From contig CALCPB010000291.1 in NCBI GenBank assembly GCA_937897665.1, forward strand, positions 1-12,964: a DNA stretch of 12,964 nt. The letters are read 5' to 3'. This document shows positions 1 to 5,684 of this stretch, piece by piece. Within the stretch, counting starts at the first letter, position 1; each line of letters opens with the position of its first letter. The notes under the pieces are model-generated. The model was not told the DNA's origin. It was given only the letters and a program-made list of their open reading frames with translations, and did no database searches. This DNA comes from an uncultured Halomicronema sp. Its GTDB lineage: Bacteria > Cyanobacteriota > Cyanobacteriia > Phormidesmidales > Phormidesmidaceae. A program made the translations under genes and the position numbers.

Positions 1-426
1 AGCGACGCTGCTCCCACCACCGAGCAAACGCAATCTGCTGATTCTGCTCCTGCCACTCCAACCGAGACTGCCAACCCCACCATTCGCACCGGTACCTTTG
101 TGGCCGCCGAGCATGATACGACTGGCGGTGTTGAGCTGATTAGTGACGAGGGGCAGCAGACTTTGCGCTTCGATGACAGCTTTTCAAGTTCTGATGGGCC
201 TGATCTGGTCGTGGTGCTGCATCGATCGCCTGATATTCTGGCCACAACGTCACCGCCCGCCTATCCGATCAACGAAGCGGACTATGTGGTGATTGCGCCC
301 TTAGCGGCGACGACCGGCGCTCAAGACTATGCCGTCCCGGCAGAAATTGACCTTGAGTCGTTTGCGTCTGTGGCCGTCTGGTGTCAGGAGTTCAACGCCA
401 CTTTTGGGGTCGCCACTCTGCAGTAG
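1..426 (+). CDS. DM13 domain protein, C-terminal part (5' end outside window)
   Basis: The frame is open from base 1 and ends at TAG 424-426, so the start lies to the left of the window; the GTG at 100 falls inside the domain and is not a credible start. The first 28 or so visible residues are a Thr/Pro/Ala/Glu-rich linker, typical of the spacer after a lipoprotein or secretion signal. A DM13 fold follows: it opens with RTGTFVAAEHDTTGG, has DGPDLVVVLHRSP in the middle, and closes with the family's hallmark VWCQEFNATFGVATL containing the conserved Cys. DM13 is thought to be an extracytoplasmic, possibly redox-active domain; its substrate is unknown. The protein is therefore probably envelope-anchored, although the signal peptide is not visible. 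It converges on the CIA30 gene with 35 bp between stops. The domain call is strong; the role is open. Confidence 0.85.
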   Translation, partial: SDAAPTTEQTQSADSAPATPTETANPTIRTGTFVAAEHDTTGGVELISDEGQQTLRFDDSFSSSDGPDLVVVLHRSPDILATTSPPAYPINEADYVVIAPLAATTGAQDYAVPAEIDLESFASVAVWCQEFNATFGVATLQ

Positions 427-461
427 CGCTCAATGCAGCGGGCTCAAGTGCCGACGACGGC

Positions 462-1550
462 TCAACGGCTAGGTAAAGCCTGCACTAGCTTCATGGCAAA
501 CTCTGGCTCATCGCGGGTCAATACCTGATGGGCTAGACCACTCTGGGCCAGCAACGTTGTGTAAGTGGCAGCCTGTTCTGGTGACGAGGCAATCATGATC
601 GTGACGGGAGCTGCCGCTTGGCGGTAGACTCCCAGCGAGCGCACATCGAGTGAAAATGCGCCCGCGCGAAAATGCGGATTTTGGTTGCCATCATACTCAA
701 ACTTGCTCAACATCAGCTGCCAAGAGCAGACCGTGGCTGGATTCAGCGGCGGTGCGGTTGACTGCGTTTTGGCCCGAAAGGTCGCCTGCAGAGCAGAAAA
801 CGGAATGTCGATACCGAGCCACTGTTCGGCTTCAGTATCGATCGAAGTGCAATAGGCCAAACTATCCCAGTTTTGGCTGTTGCGCAGAATGACTTTATAA
901 CGTTGCCCATCGCCGCGCACCACCAATCGCACGCCCTGCCAGCCTGATAAATCAAAAGGGGGCTCAAAATTACGGGTGCGCACGCTGGCAAAACCACCAG
1001 AGTTGGCGGTAGAAACGTTGCCCGCAAACCGTCCATAATCGGGTAACAGAGCCAGACCACTGGCGCTGGCCCCGCCCATGACCACGTCATCCACAGCCCC
1101 CCAAACGTCTTGCAAGACTGCTGGGGCAGCTGTCCGAAAATCAAACAGCGGATATTCTTCACTCGCGGGGAGCTGCTGCAGATCGGCGAGCTGTGCTGAT
1201 AAGCATTCCTCGTCGTCGGGGACGCCTTTCCACAATACGGCTGGCGTGTTGATGATGCGATTGGCAGCGGCGGGCGGTAGCGGTGAATCCAGCGGCAATA
1301 GCTGCGATCGCACCGCAATGCCTTGATCTTCCAAAATCTTTCTCAGGGCATCCGCTGCGGGTCCCGCCTCGGATAGCAGCACCACTGCCCTTGTCGGTTC
1401 TAGGACATCAGCCGCAGGGGCTTGGGGATTCGCAGCAGCGCCAAACATATGCTGTAACCATCGAAAATTGCCAACCAGCGGAACTTCACCAAAGAAGTTC
1501 AACGTATCTACCAGTCTAAGAGGATTCCAGCGATCGTTCGACTGAGTCAT
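462..1550 (-). CDS. CIA30-domain protein, reduced HCF173-like type
   Basis: This protein has 362 residues and ends in TGA. I chose the ATG at 1550 because MTQSNDRWNPLRLVDTLNFF matches, from memory, the N terminus of cyanobacterial SDR-CIA30 proteins; the frame stays open to 1727 but that extension looks non-coding. Only a weak purine stretch (AGAGAAA) precedes the ATG. The CIA30 domain spans about residues 135-310, with VWGAVDDVVMGG, GNVSTANSGGFASVRTRNF, a GDGQRYK strand and LMLSKFEYDG. CIA30 proteins assist complex I assembly in mitochondria (NDUFAF1) and psbA translation in chloroplasts (HCF173). In the full-length relatives CIA30 is inserted within an NAD(P)-binding SDR fold. Here the first SDR half is cut to about residues 54-124 and has no GxxGxxG, and the last half to about 315-362. 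Dinucleotide binding is thus unlikely, and a scaffold or assembly role is my inference. Confidence 0.85.
   Translation of the reverse strand: MTQSNDRWNPLRLVDTLNFFGEVPLVGNFRWLQHMFGAAANPQAPAADVLEPTRAVVLLSEAGPAADALRKILEDQGIAVRSQLLPLDSPLPPAAANRIINTPAVLWKGVPDDEECLSAQLADLQQLPASEEYPLFDFRTAAPAVLQDVWGAVDDVVMGGASASGLALLPDYGRFAGNVSTANSGGFASVRTRNFEPPFDLSGWQGVRLVVRGDGQRYKVILRNSQNWDSLAYCTSIDTEAEQWLGIDIPFSALQATFRAKTQSTAPPLNPATVCSWQLMLSKFEYDGNQNPHFRAGAFSLDVRSLGVYRQAAAPVTIMIASSPEQAATYTTLLAQSGLAHQVLTRDEPEFAMKLVQALPSR
1304..1311. repeat. HIP1 octamer; the first of eight in the window
   Basis: GCGATCGC occurs at 1304, 5713, 5764, 6404, 7353, 7543, 11003 and 12616 (first bases). Eight copies in 13 kb is far above chance and is the classic signature of cyanobacterial genomes. 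All lie inside genes that look resident (CIA30, membrane protein, kinase). None occurs between 1312 and 5712. Confidence 0.9.
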
Positions 1551-1694
1551 GGCGATTTCTCTGCTGAGTAGGTCTAGGCAACGACGCAGTTTTCTCAAAC
1601 TAAGTTGATCGAGTCGAGTGGCCGCTGCTAACAGCTTCACACAACCGCACTCAATTGCACATCGATCCGAGATCGCGAAACCACACTCATCACC

Positions 1695-1743
1695 AGTAGC
1701 ACTCAGCATTTTGCATGTGCAGGGCAAAATGCTGAGTGCTACT
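1695..1743. repeat. Perfect 20-bp inverted repeat, 9-nt loop
   Basis: The left arm at 1695-1714 (AGTAGCACTCAGCATTTTGC) is the exact reverse complement of 1724-1743, with loop 1715-1723. No T-tract follows on either strand, and the flanking genes diverge, so a terminator is a poor explanation. It could be a small palindromic repeat, a MITE-like remnant or a structured 5' leader of the CIA30 transcript. It lies about 145-195 bp upstream of the chosen CIA30 start. Confidence 0.85.
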
Positions 1744-1809
1744 TAGGAAAATTAATTAATGCTTCTTACTGAACTCTGACCGTTTATTAGCTGTTTTCAT
1801 GTATTAGTA

Positions 1810-1846
1810 GCATCCCAGAAGCTACCGCCGATAGCTTCTGGGATGC
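1810..1846. repeat. Perfect 15-bp inverted repeat, 7-nt loop
   Basis: The arm at 1810-1824 (GCATCCCAGAAGCTA) pairs perfectly with 1832-1846. Its left edge shares AGTAGCA (1806-1812) with the left edge of the 20-bp hairpin about 110 bp away, but the stems otherwise differ. It is followed on the plus strand by a mixed A-rich stretch rather than a T-tract. It is structured DNA or RNA of unknown role. Confidence 0.8.
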
Positions 1847-2147
1847 AAGAAATGCCGTAAAAACACCAGTATTGTTGTTTTCCAACCTGGGCATGCTTAA
1901 CAGCGAGATCAGGACTTTGCCACCTTTTTACTATCTTAATCAGAGCTTTGAGTTCTCATAAAGACGGGCTCTATTTAAGGAATTCGTCGTCAATCTACGG
2001 GATATGTATAGAGATGCACGAGCTTTTTGAGGCTATTCGTCCATCTTTGTTCGCGAGAAGCCGAGTTGTGCTCTGTCTAGCCATCAGTGCAAAATTCACG
2101 GCTCTCTCCCTGACCCGTCATCAGCACATCAAGGATATCTAGCGTCA

Positions 2148-3473
2148 ATGCGAATCTTAATCTACTCCTACAACTACCATCCTGAGCCCATTGGGATTGC
2201 CCCCCTAATGACAGAGTTGGCAGAAGGTTTAGTGCAGCGTGGTCATGAGGTGCGGGTGGTGACGGCCATGCCAAACTATCCAGAACGCAAACTCTATCCG
2301 GTCTAGCGAGGCTAGGGGTACATCACTGAAGAGCGCAATGGCGGCACGATTCAGCGCTGTTACGTATGGATTCGCCCCAATCCCGGACTGCTGACTAGAT
2401 TTCTGTTAGAAAGCAGCTTTGAGGGACTCAGTTTCCTGAAATCTTTACAAGGTTGGCGACCGGATGTCATTTTGTACACCAGTCCTTCCTTACCCGTTTC
2501 GGTTCCCGTGGCGCTGCTCAAGCTCATCTATCGCTGCCCAACGGTGCTCAACTTACAGGACATTCTGCCCGAAGCAGCAATTCAAACCGGGCTGATTAGC
2601 AATCGCTTTGCGATTCGAGTATTCGAAACGCTGGAAAATTTTGCCTATCGTTCCTCCACGCGGATTAGCGTGATTGCCGAAGGCTTTCGCCAAAATTTGC
2701 TGGGTAAGGGCGTTCCCAACAGCAAGATGAATATCATCTCGAACTGGGTGGATGTGAATTTCATTCGCCCGATGGACAAGTACAACAATGCCTTCCGGCA
2801 GGCGAATGGCCTCGGCGATAAGTTTGTGGTGCTTTATTCTGGCAATATTGCTCGCACGCAAGGGATTCAAACGGTCATTCGGGCGGCTGCGCAGCTACAA
2901 CATCTAAAGAATCTGGTCTTTGTCATTGTGGGTGAAGAAAGCCAGCTATCAGACTTAGACGAGCTTAGACAAGAACTTGGCATCCATAACGTGCTGTTGC
3001 GGCCCTTTGCCCCTCGCGCAGAATTGCCCGAAATGTTAGCTGCCGCTGATGTCGGCTTGATTGTGCAGAAAAAAAATGTGGTCGGTTTCAACATGCCATC
3101 GAAAACGCAGGTGTTGCTCGCGAGCGGTCGCCCGATCTTGGCTGCCGTTCCGGCTCACGGTACGGCAGCGCAGGCGATTCGGGCAAGTGGCGGTGGTTTG
3201 GTCGTCAAGCCAGAAGATCCCGAAGATTTAGCGCAGGCAGTGCAAAATCTCTACGAGAACCCGCAACTCGCTGAGAGTTTGGGGCAGCAAGGGCGTCGTC
3301 ATGCAATGCACGAATATTCGTTTGAACAGGCGCTCAACCGCTATGAGTTGCTGTTCAAGCAGGTGGTACTCGAAAATCGCGGACTCTTACCCTATGCAGC
3401 AGACATGTCGCCCCAGCTGGCACCAGCTGCCGAAACACCGGTGAATGCTCCGCTGCCGCCCCATACGCGATAG
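2148..3473 (+). pseudogene. WcaI-like family 4 glycosyltransferase with two in-frame TAG codons
   Basis: The frame from ATG 2148 to TAG 3471-3473 is colinear with cyanobacterial WcaI-type GT4 glycosyltransferases, which transfer sugars during exopolysaccharide or colanic-acid-like synthesis. The N-terminal Rossmann half starts MRILIYSYNYHPEPIGIAPL and continues to RVVTAMPNYPERKLYPV. It is then interrupted by TAG at 2304-2306 (codon 53) and TAG at 2313-2315 (codon 56), where relatives read roughly YRGK. The frame resumes at once with GYITEERNG and stays open for 385 codons, including YSGNIARTQGIQ, the ADVGLIVQKKNVVGFNMPSK acceptor/donor region and LLASGRPILAAVP. No indel is seen. A start at TTG 2472 would remove most of the N-terminal domain, so a functional short product is unlikely. 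Recent nonsense mutation is the simplest reading; sequencing error at both sites is possible. Confidence 0.8.
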
Positions 3474-3642
3474 TTCTGCAGGGAAATCAGGCCCCGTCGC
3501 CTGCGGCTGAGGGAAGCTTAGCGCTCTAAGATGACCTTGCCGCAGATCGGATTTTGCCAGCCCGATGCGAGTTTTTGCCAGGTGACCTGGTCGCCCTATA
3601 AGTGATAACCATTGCTGTGGAGTGTGTTGTGCGAACCACAGT
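3474..3642. other. Spacer between glycosyltransferase remnant and IS630 remnant
   Basis: No gene is seen. It contains only small palindromes, for example CTTAG-CGCT-CTAAG near 3518-3532 and CCAGGTGACCTGG near 3580. The stretch around 3605-3625 (GATAACC...GCTGTGGAG) weakly resembles the reverse complement of the sequence after the transposase stop (GATATCGCTGTAGAC), so it may hold the worn left end of the IS630 element. That match is too short to call an inverted terminal repeat. Confidence 0.35.
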
Positions 3643-3653
3643 ATGGGGTATCG

Positions 3654-3690
3654 AACTCGCTGGCTAAAAAAAGAGCGCAGCCAGCGAGTT
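3654..3690. repeat. Perfect 12-bp inverted repeat inside the transposase N terminus
   Basis: AACTCGCTGGCT at 3654-3665 pairs exactly with 3679-3690. The 13-nt loop is A-rich (AAAAAAAGAGCGC) and six C residues follow the right arm by three bases. It falls where the transposase helix-turn-helix should be and where the protein resemblance is poorest. It may be a rearrangement scar or a small palindromic insertion. Confidence 0.7.
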
Positions 3691-3933
3691 TCCCCCCTTA
3701 GTCGCAGCACCATCGACTAGTGGCTGAAGCGCAAAGCGGCCACCGGTGACTATCGAGCTCAAGTCTATTGCCCCTCTGGAGGAGAGGCAAAAATCACTGA
3801 CTGGAAGGCTTTCCGGACCTTTACCGACGCTCATCAAGGCAAGACCCCAGCGGCAATGGTGACGTTGTGGCCGGTGCCCATTAGTCAACGGACGTTCTCA
3901 CGGGCACTGCAGAAAATTGACTTTACGCGAAAA

Positions 3934-4015
3934 GGTAGTGCGACTCCGCGTCGGTCTCCGGCGCTAGGGAACGCGTCCCCAGACAAAGGCCGATGGCTCC
4001 CGTCAACGGGACGCG
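3934..4015. repeat. GC-rich structured insert in the IS630 remnant
   Basis: The transposase reading frame breaks after AAA 3931-3933 and resumes in another frame near 4010-4021. The intervening bases are GC-rich and rich in inverted repeats: CGCGTCCC (3972-3979) pairs with GGGACGCG (4008-4015), and CCCGT pairs with ACGGG around 4000-4010. They replace a shorter stretch that relatives encode. This has the look of the small palindromic dispersed repeats found in many cyanobacterial genomes, but copies elsewhere cannot be checked here. Edges are approximate. Confidence 0.5.
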
Positions 4016-4506
4016 GCGAAACGAGCCGAGTTGACCACTCAAGTCGGCGAGCCGAGAGCACCTCGTTGGGTCGATGTCGATGAAGCGGGCATAGATGAGC
4101 GGGCCAACTACAGCTATGGTTACGCGCTGGCAGCAGCATGCATCTACGATTAGAAGTCAGGTTGCATCAATATGATGACGGCCTATCGAGGCAACGAGTT
4201 GATGGCCTCACCTACCATTGAGGGAGCCTGGGGATGGGGTGATTCTCGATCATGCCACGTTTCACCACGGCGGACGGATTGCCGAGTTGATCGCTGCCGC
4301 AGAATGCCACCTGCTGTACCTATCGCCCGACTCGCCCGACCTCAACCGCATCGAGAAATGCTGGGGGCGGTTGAAAAGTCGAATTTGTAAACGGCTATCA
4401 GAAAGAGTCAATTTACGTGCAGCGATGGCAGCAAGACTGCAGCAAGCCGCGTCCTAATCAAGTTGTCTACAGCGATATCTTTAGATGTTTACCTGAGAGC
4501 GTTAGC

Positions 4507-5418
4507 TTACAGAAGAACATCCGTCCCCGGAATGTCCCCAAAAATCTTTTGAGAATAGTCAAGCAGAGTTTTATTTTGGAAAATTTCTCGATAACGGTTG
4601 TCATCAACAAAATGCTTCCATCGGTCTAAAACCTGCATTTTGCTACCTTTACCGTCCATCTGTTGTCCTTCAAATGAACTGCCACCGCCAAGGCTAGCGA
4701 CTCGGTTAATGCCGGAGTCTGTGAACTCTAGTTCCAGAGTTTTTGCAATATTTCGGCGATAGTCAACATCATCAACCCACAGATTGTAATTGATGCAAAC
4801 TTTGTTCTGCTTGAGGTACTGTGTTTCATCGAGAAACTCTTTAGCGTACTGAATCCACAACTCTACAGCGGTTGACCGGGTAGATTTCACATCTAACATA
4901 TTGCTTTTAAAGCGGCTCGCGAATAGATTAAATGGATCCCTTAAAATTAAAATTTCAAATCTCTGACCACTTTTGCCAAGATATATATCGTGAAAATTCT
5001 CAAAAATCGGATCATAAATACTCGGCAATGCATGATCTTCATAACCACAGATGAGGCAATCGAGATCAACAAAATCACCTTTTGCTAAAGGTAAATAATG
5101 CTTATGAGCCCATTGCGTGTGCTCTGGGTAAAAGTCAATAATTTTCTCGTATTTATATCGATAGGGGTTACACCGCACTTCCAAATTGTTGAGGTGTTCT
5201 ACTTTGCCCAGTTGCTGGGCTTTGATCCATTCCGCAACGGTATGGTTACCAGTTCTACGCAAACCAATGATTCGCAGCTCTTTTTTGTTCGTGACGGGTA
5301 TCGTAGTGAAACTTTGACTCAGAAGGCGAGTCATATCCTCAGTTGAATGCTGGACAAGTCTTGTGCCCTTTCTCACTAACTTATTAGACATCTGCCAAAG
5401 TGGATTAGGGTGCATCAT
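4507..5418 (-). CDS. Sulfotransferase-like protein
   Basis: This protein has 303 residues, ATG at 5418 and stop TAA 4509-4507. It shows the two PAPS-binding signatures of sulfotransferases: a phosphate loop near residues 49-60 (RIIGLRRTGNHT) and a 3'-phosphate motif around 157-170 (ILILRDPFNLFASRF), with Arg160 and Ser168 as likely ligands. The C-terminal part has a Gly/Ser-rich turn (GGGSS near 244) followed by KGSKMQVLDRWKHF, as in carbohydrate sulfotransferases. No signal peptide or membrane segment is evident, so it is probably cytosolic. The acceptor is unknown; the neighbouring glycosyltransferase remnant suggests an extracellular glycan. The start is uncertain, since neither this ATG, the ATG beside it nor the Met at residue 10 has a strong ribosome site. 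The gene is clearly more AT-rich than its right-hand neighbours, hinting at acquisition. The frame is intact, unlike the two genes to its left. Confidence 0.7.
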   Translation of the reverse strand: MMHPNPLWQMSNKLVRKGTRLVQHSTEDMTRLLSQSFTTIPVTNKKELRIIGLRRTGNHTVAEWIKAQQLGKVEHLNNLEVRCNPYRYKYEKIIDFYPEHTQWAHKHYLPLAKGDFVDLDCLICGYEDHALPSIYDPIFENFHDIYLGKSGQRFEILILRDPFNLFASRFKSNMLDVKSTRSTAVELWIQYAKEFLDETQYLKQNKVCINYNLWVDDVDYRRNIAKTLELEFTDSGINRVASLGGGSSFEGQQMDGKGSKMQVLDRWKHFVDDNRYREIFQNKTLLDYSQKIFGDIPGTDVLL

Positions 5419-5684
5419 GTGGCGGTCTGATCGGATGTTGTGACGTACTTATAGAGCCCACACAGCAGGGACTGATCGACGATTAGCTTCTAGCGTTCTG
5501 TGTTGGTGACATTTCTTTCTCGAAAAATGCTTGTAGAAGTCACTGGTTGGCTGGCAACAGGCAAGCTCTAACGCTCCTGAATGACAAGATTTCAGCGCTT
5601 GTTGATGGTCACTTCAGACATTCCTTCAAGATCGCTGTCGGCGTTTTGCGCAGATTTTTTGCGATCACCTCCCATCAGATGAGA
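5419..5684. other. Intergenic region between the sulfotransferase and the membrane protein gene
   Basis: These 266 bp contain no supported gene. They should hold the sulfotransferase promoter (reading leftward) and the end of the upstream membrane-protein transcript, but I see no stem plus T-tract terminator and no clear promoter. A nine-codon ATG frame on the minus strand, preceded by AAGGA, is too short to support. Confidence 0.4.

Larger units (their letters stand above)
1551..2147. other. Divergent intergenic region without a convincing gene
   Basis: These 597 bp separate the starts of the minus-strand CIA30 gene and the plus-strand glycosyltransferase remnant, so promoters for both should lie here. 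I see no clear -35/-10 pair for either. The region is AT-rich around 1744-1800 and holds two perfect hairpins, listed separately. A 64-codon open frame at 1948-2142 has no recognisable protein features and no family resemblance, so I do not call it a gene. Confidence 0.6.
3643..4457 (+). pseudogene. Degenerate IS630-family transposase
   Basis: Pieces of one transposase lie colinearly in different frames. From ATG 3643 comes the remains of the N-terminal helix-turn-helix, ending SRSTID then TAG 3718-3720, where relatives have Leu before WLKR. The frame continues WLKRKAATGDYRAQ to QKIDFTRK at 3933. A GC-rich insert follows, and the protein resumes one frame on with KRAELTTQVGEPRAPRWVDVDEAGI, which carries the first catalytic Asp. 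A second TAG at 4151-4153 interrupts YD-KSG. After MMTAYRGNELMAS the segment before the second catalytic Asp is deleted, and the frame shifts to GVILDHATFHHGG (second Asp), then LSPDSPDLNRIEKCWGRLKS (catalytic Glu) and a TAA stop. The three DDE residues survive but the protein cannot be made. Exact element ends are not defined. Confidence 0.88.

Noticed and set aside
743..1318. 191-codon frame inside the CIA30 gene on the same strand
   Set aside because: It is a shifted frame of a clearly conserved protein, and its product is rich in Cys/Trp/Arg with no family features.
1551..1727. N-terminal extension of the CIA30 protein to a TTG at 1727
   Set aside because: The extra 59 residues are Cys-rich without family resemblance, the TTG has no ribosome site, and the codon lies inside the 20-bp hairpin.
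1695..1846. Rho-independent terminators
   Set aside because: Both hairpins lack a T-tract on either strand and sit between divergent genes.
1948..2142. 64-codon open frame upstream of the glycosyltransferase
   Set aside because: No recognisable domain or family resemblance; it ends just before the glycosyltransferase start and is best read as leader or promoter DNA.
2148..3473. TAG reassignment or programmed readthrough in the glycosyltransferase
   Set aside because: TAG ends at least four genes in this window at their expected C termini, and the neighbouring transposase also has TAG nonsense codons among other damage. Ordinary decay is simpler.
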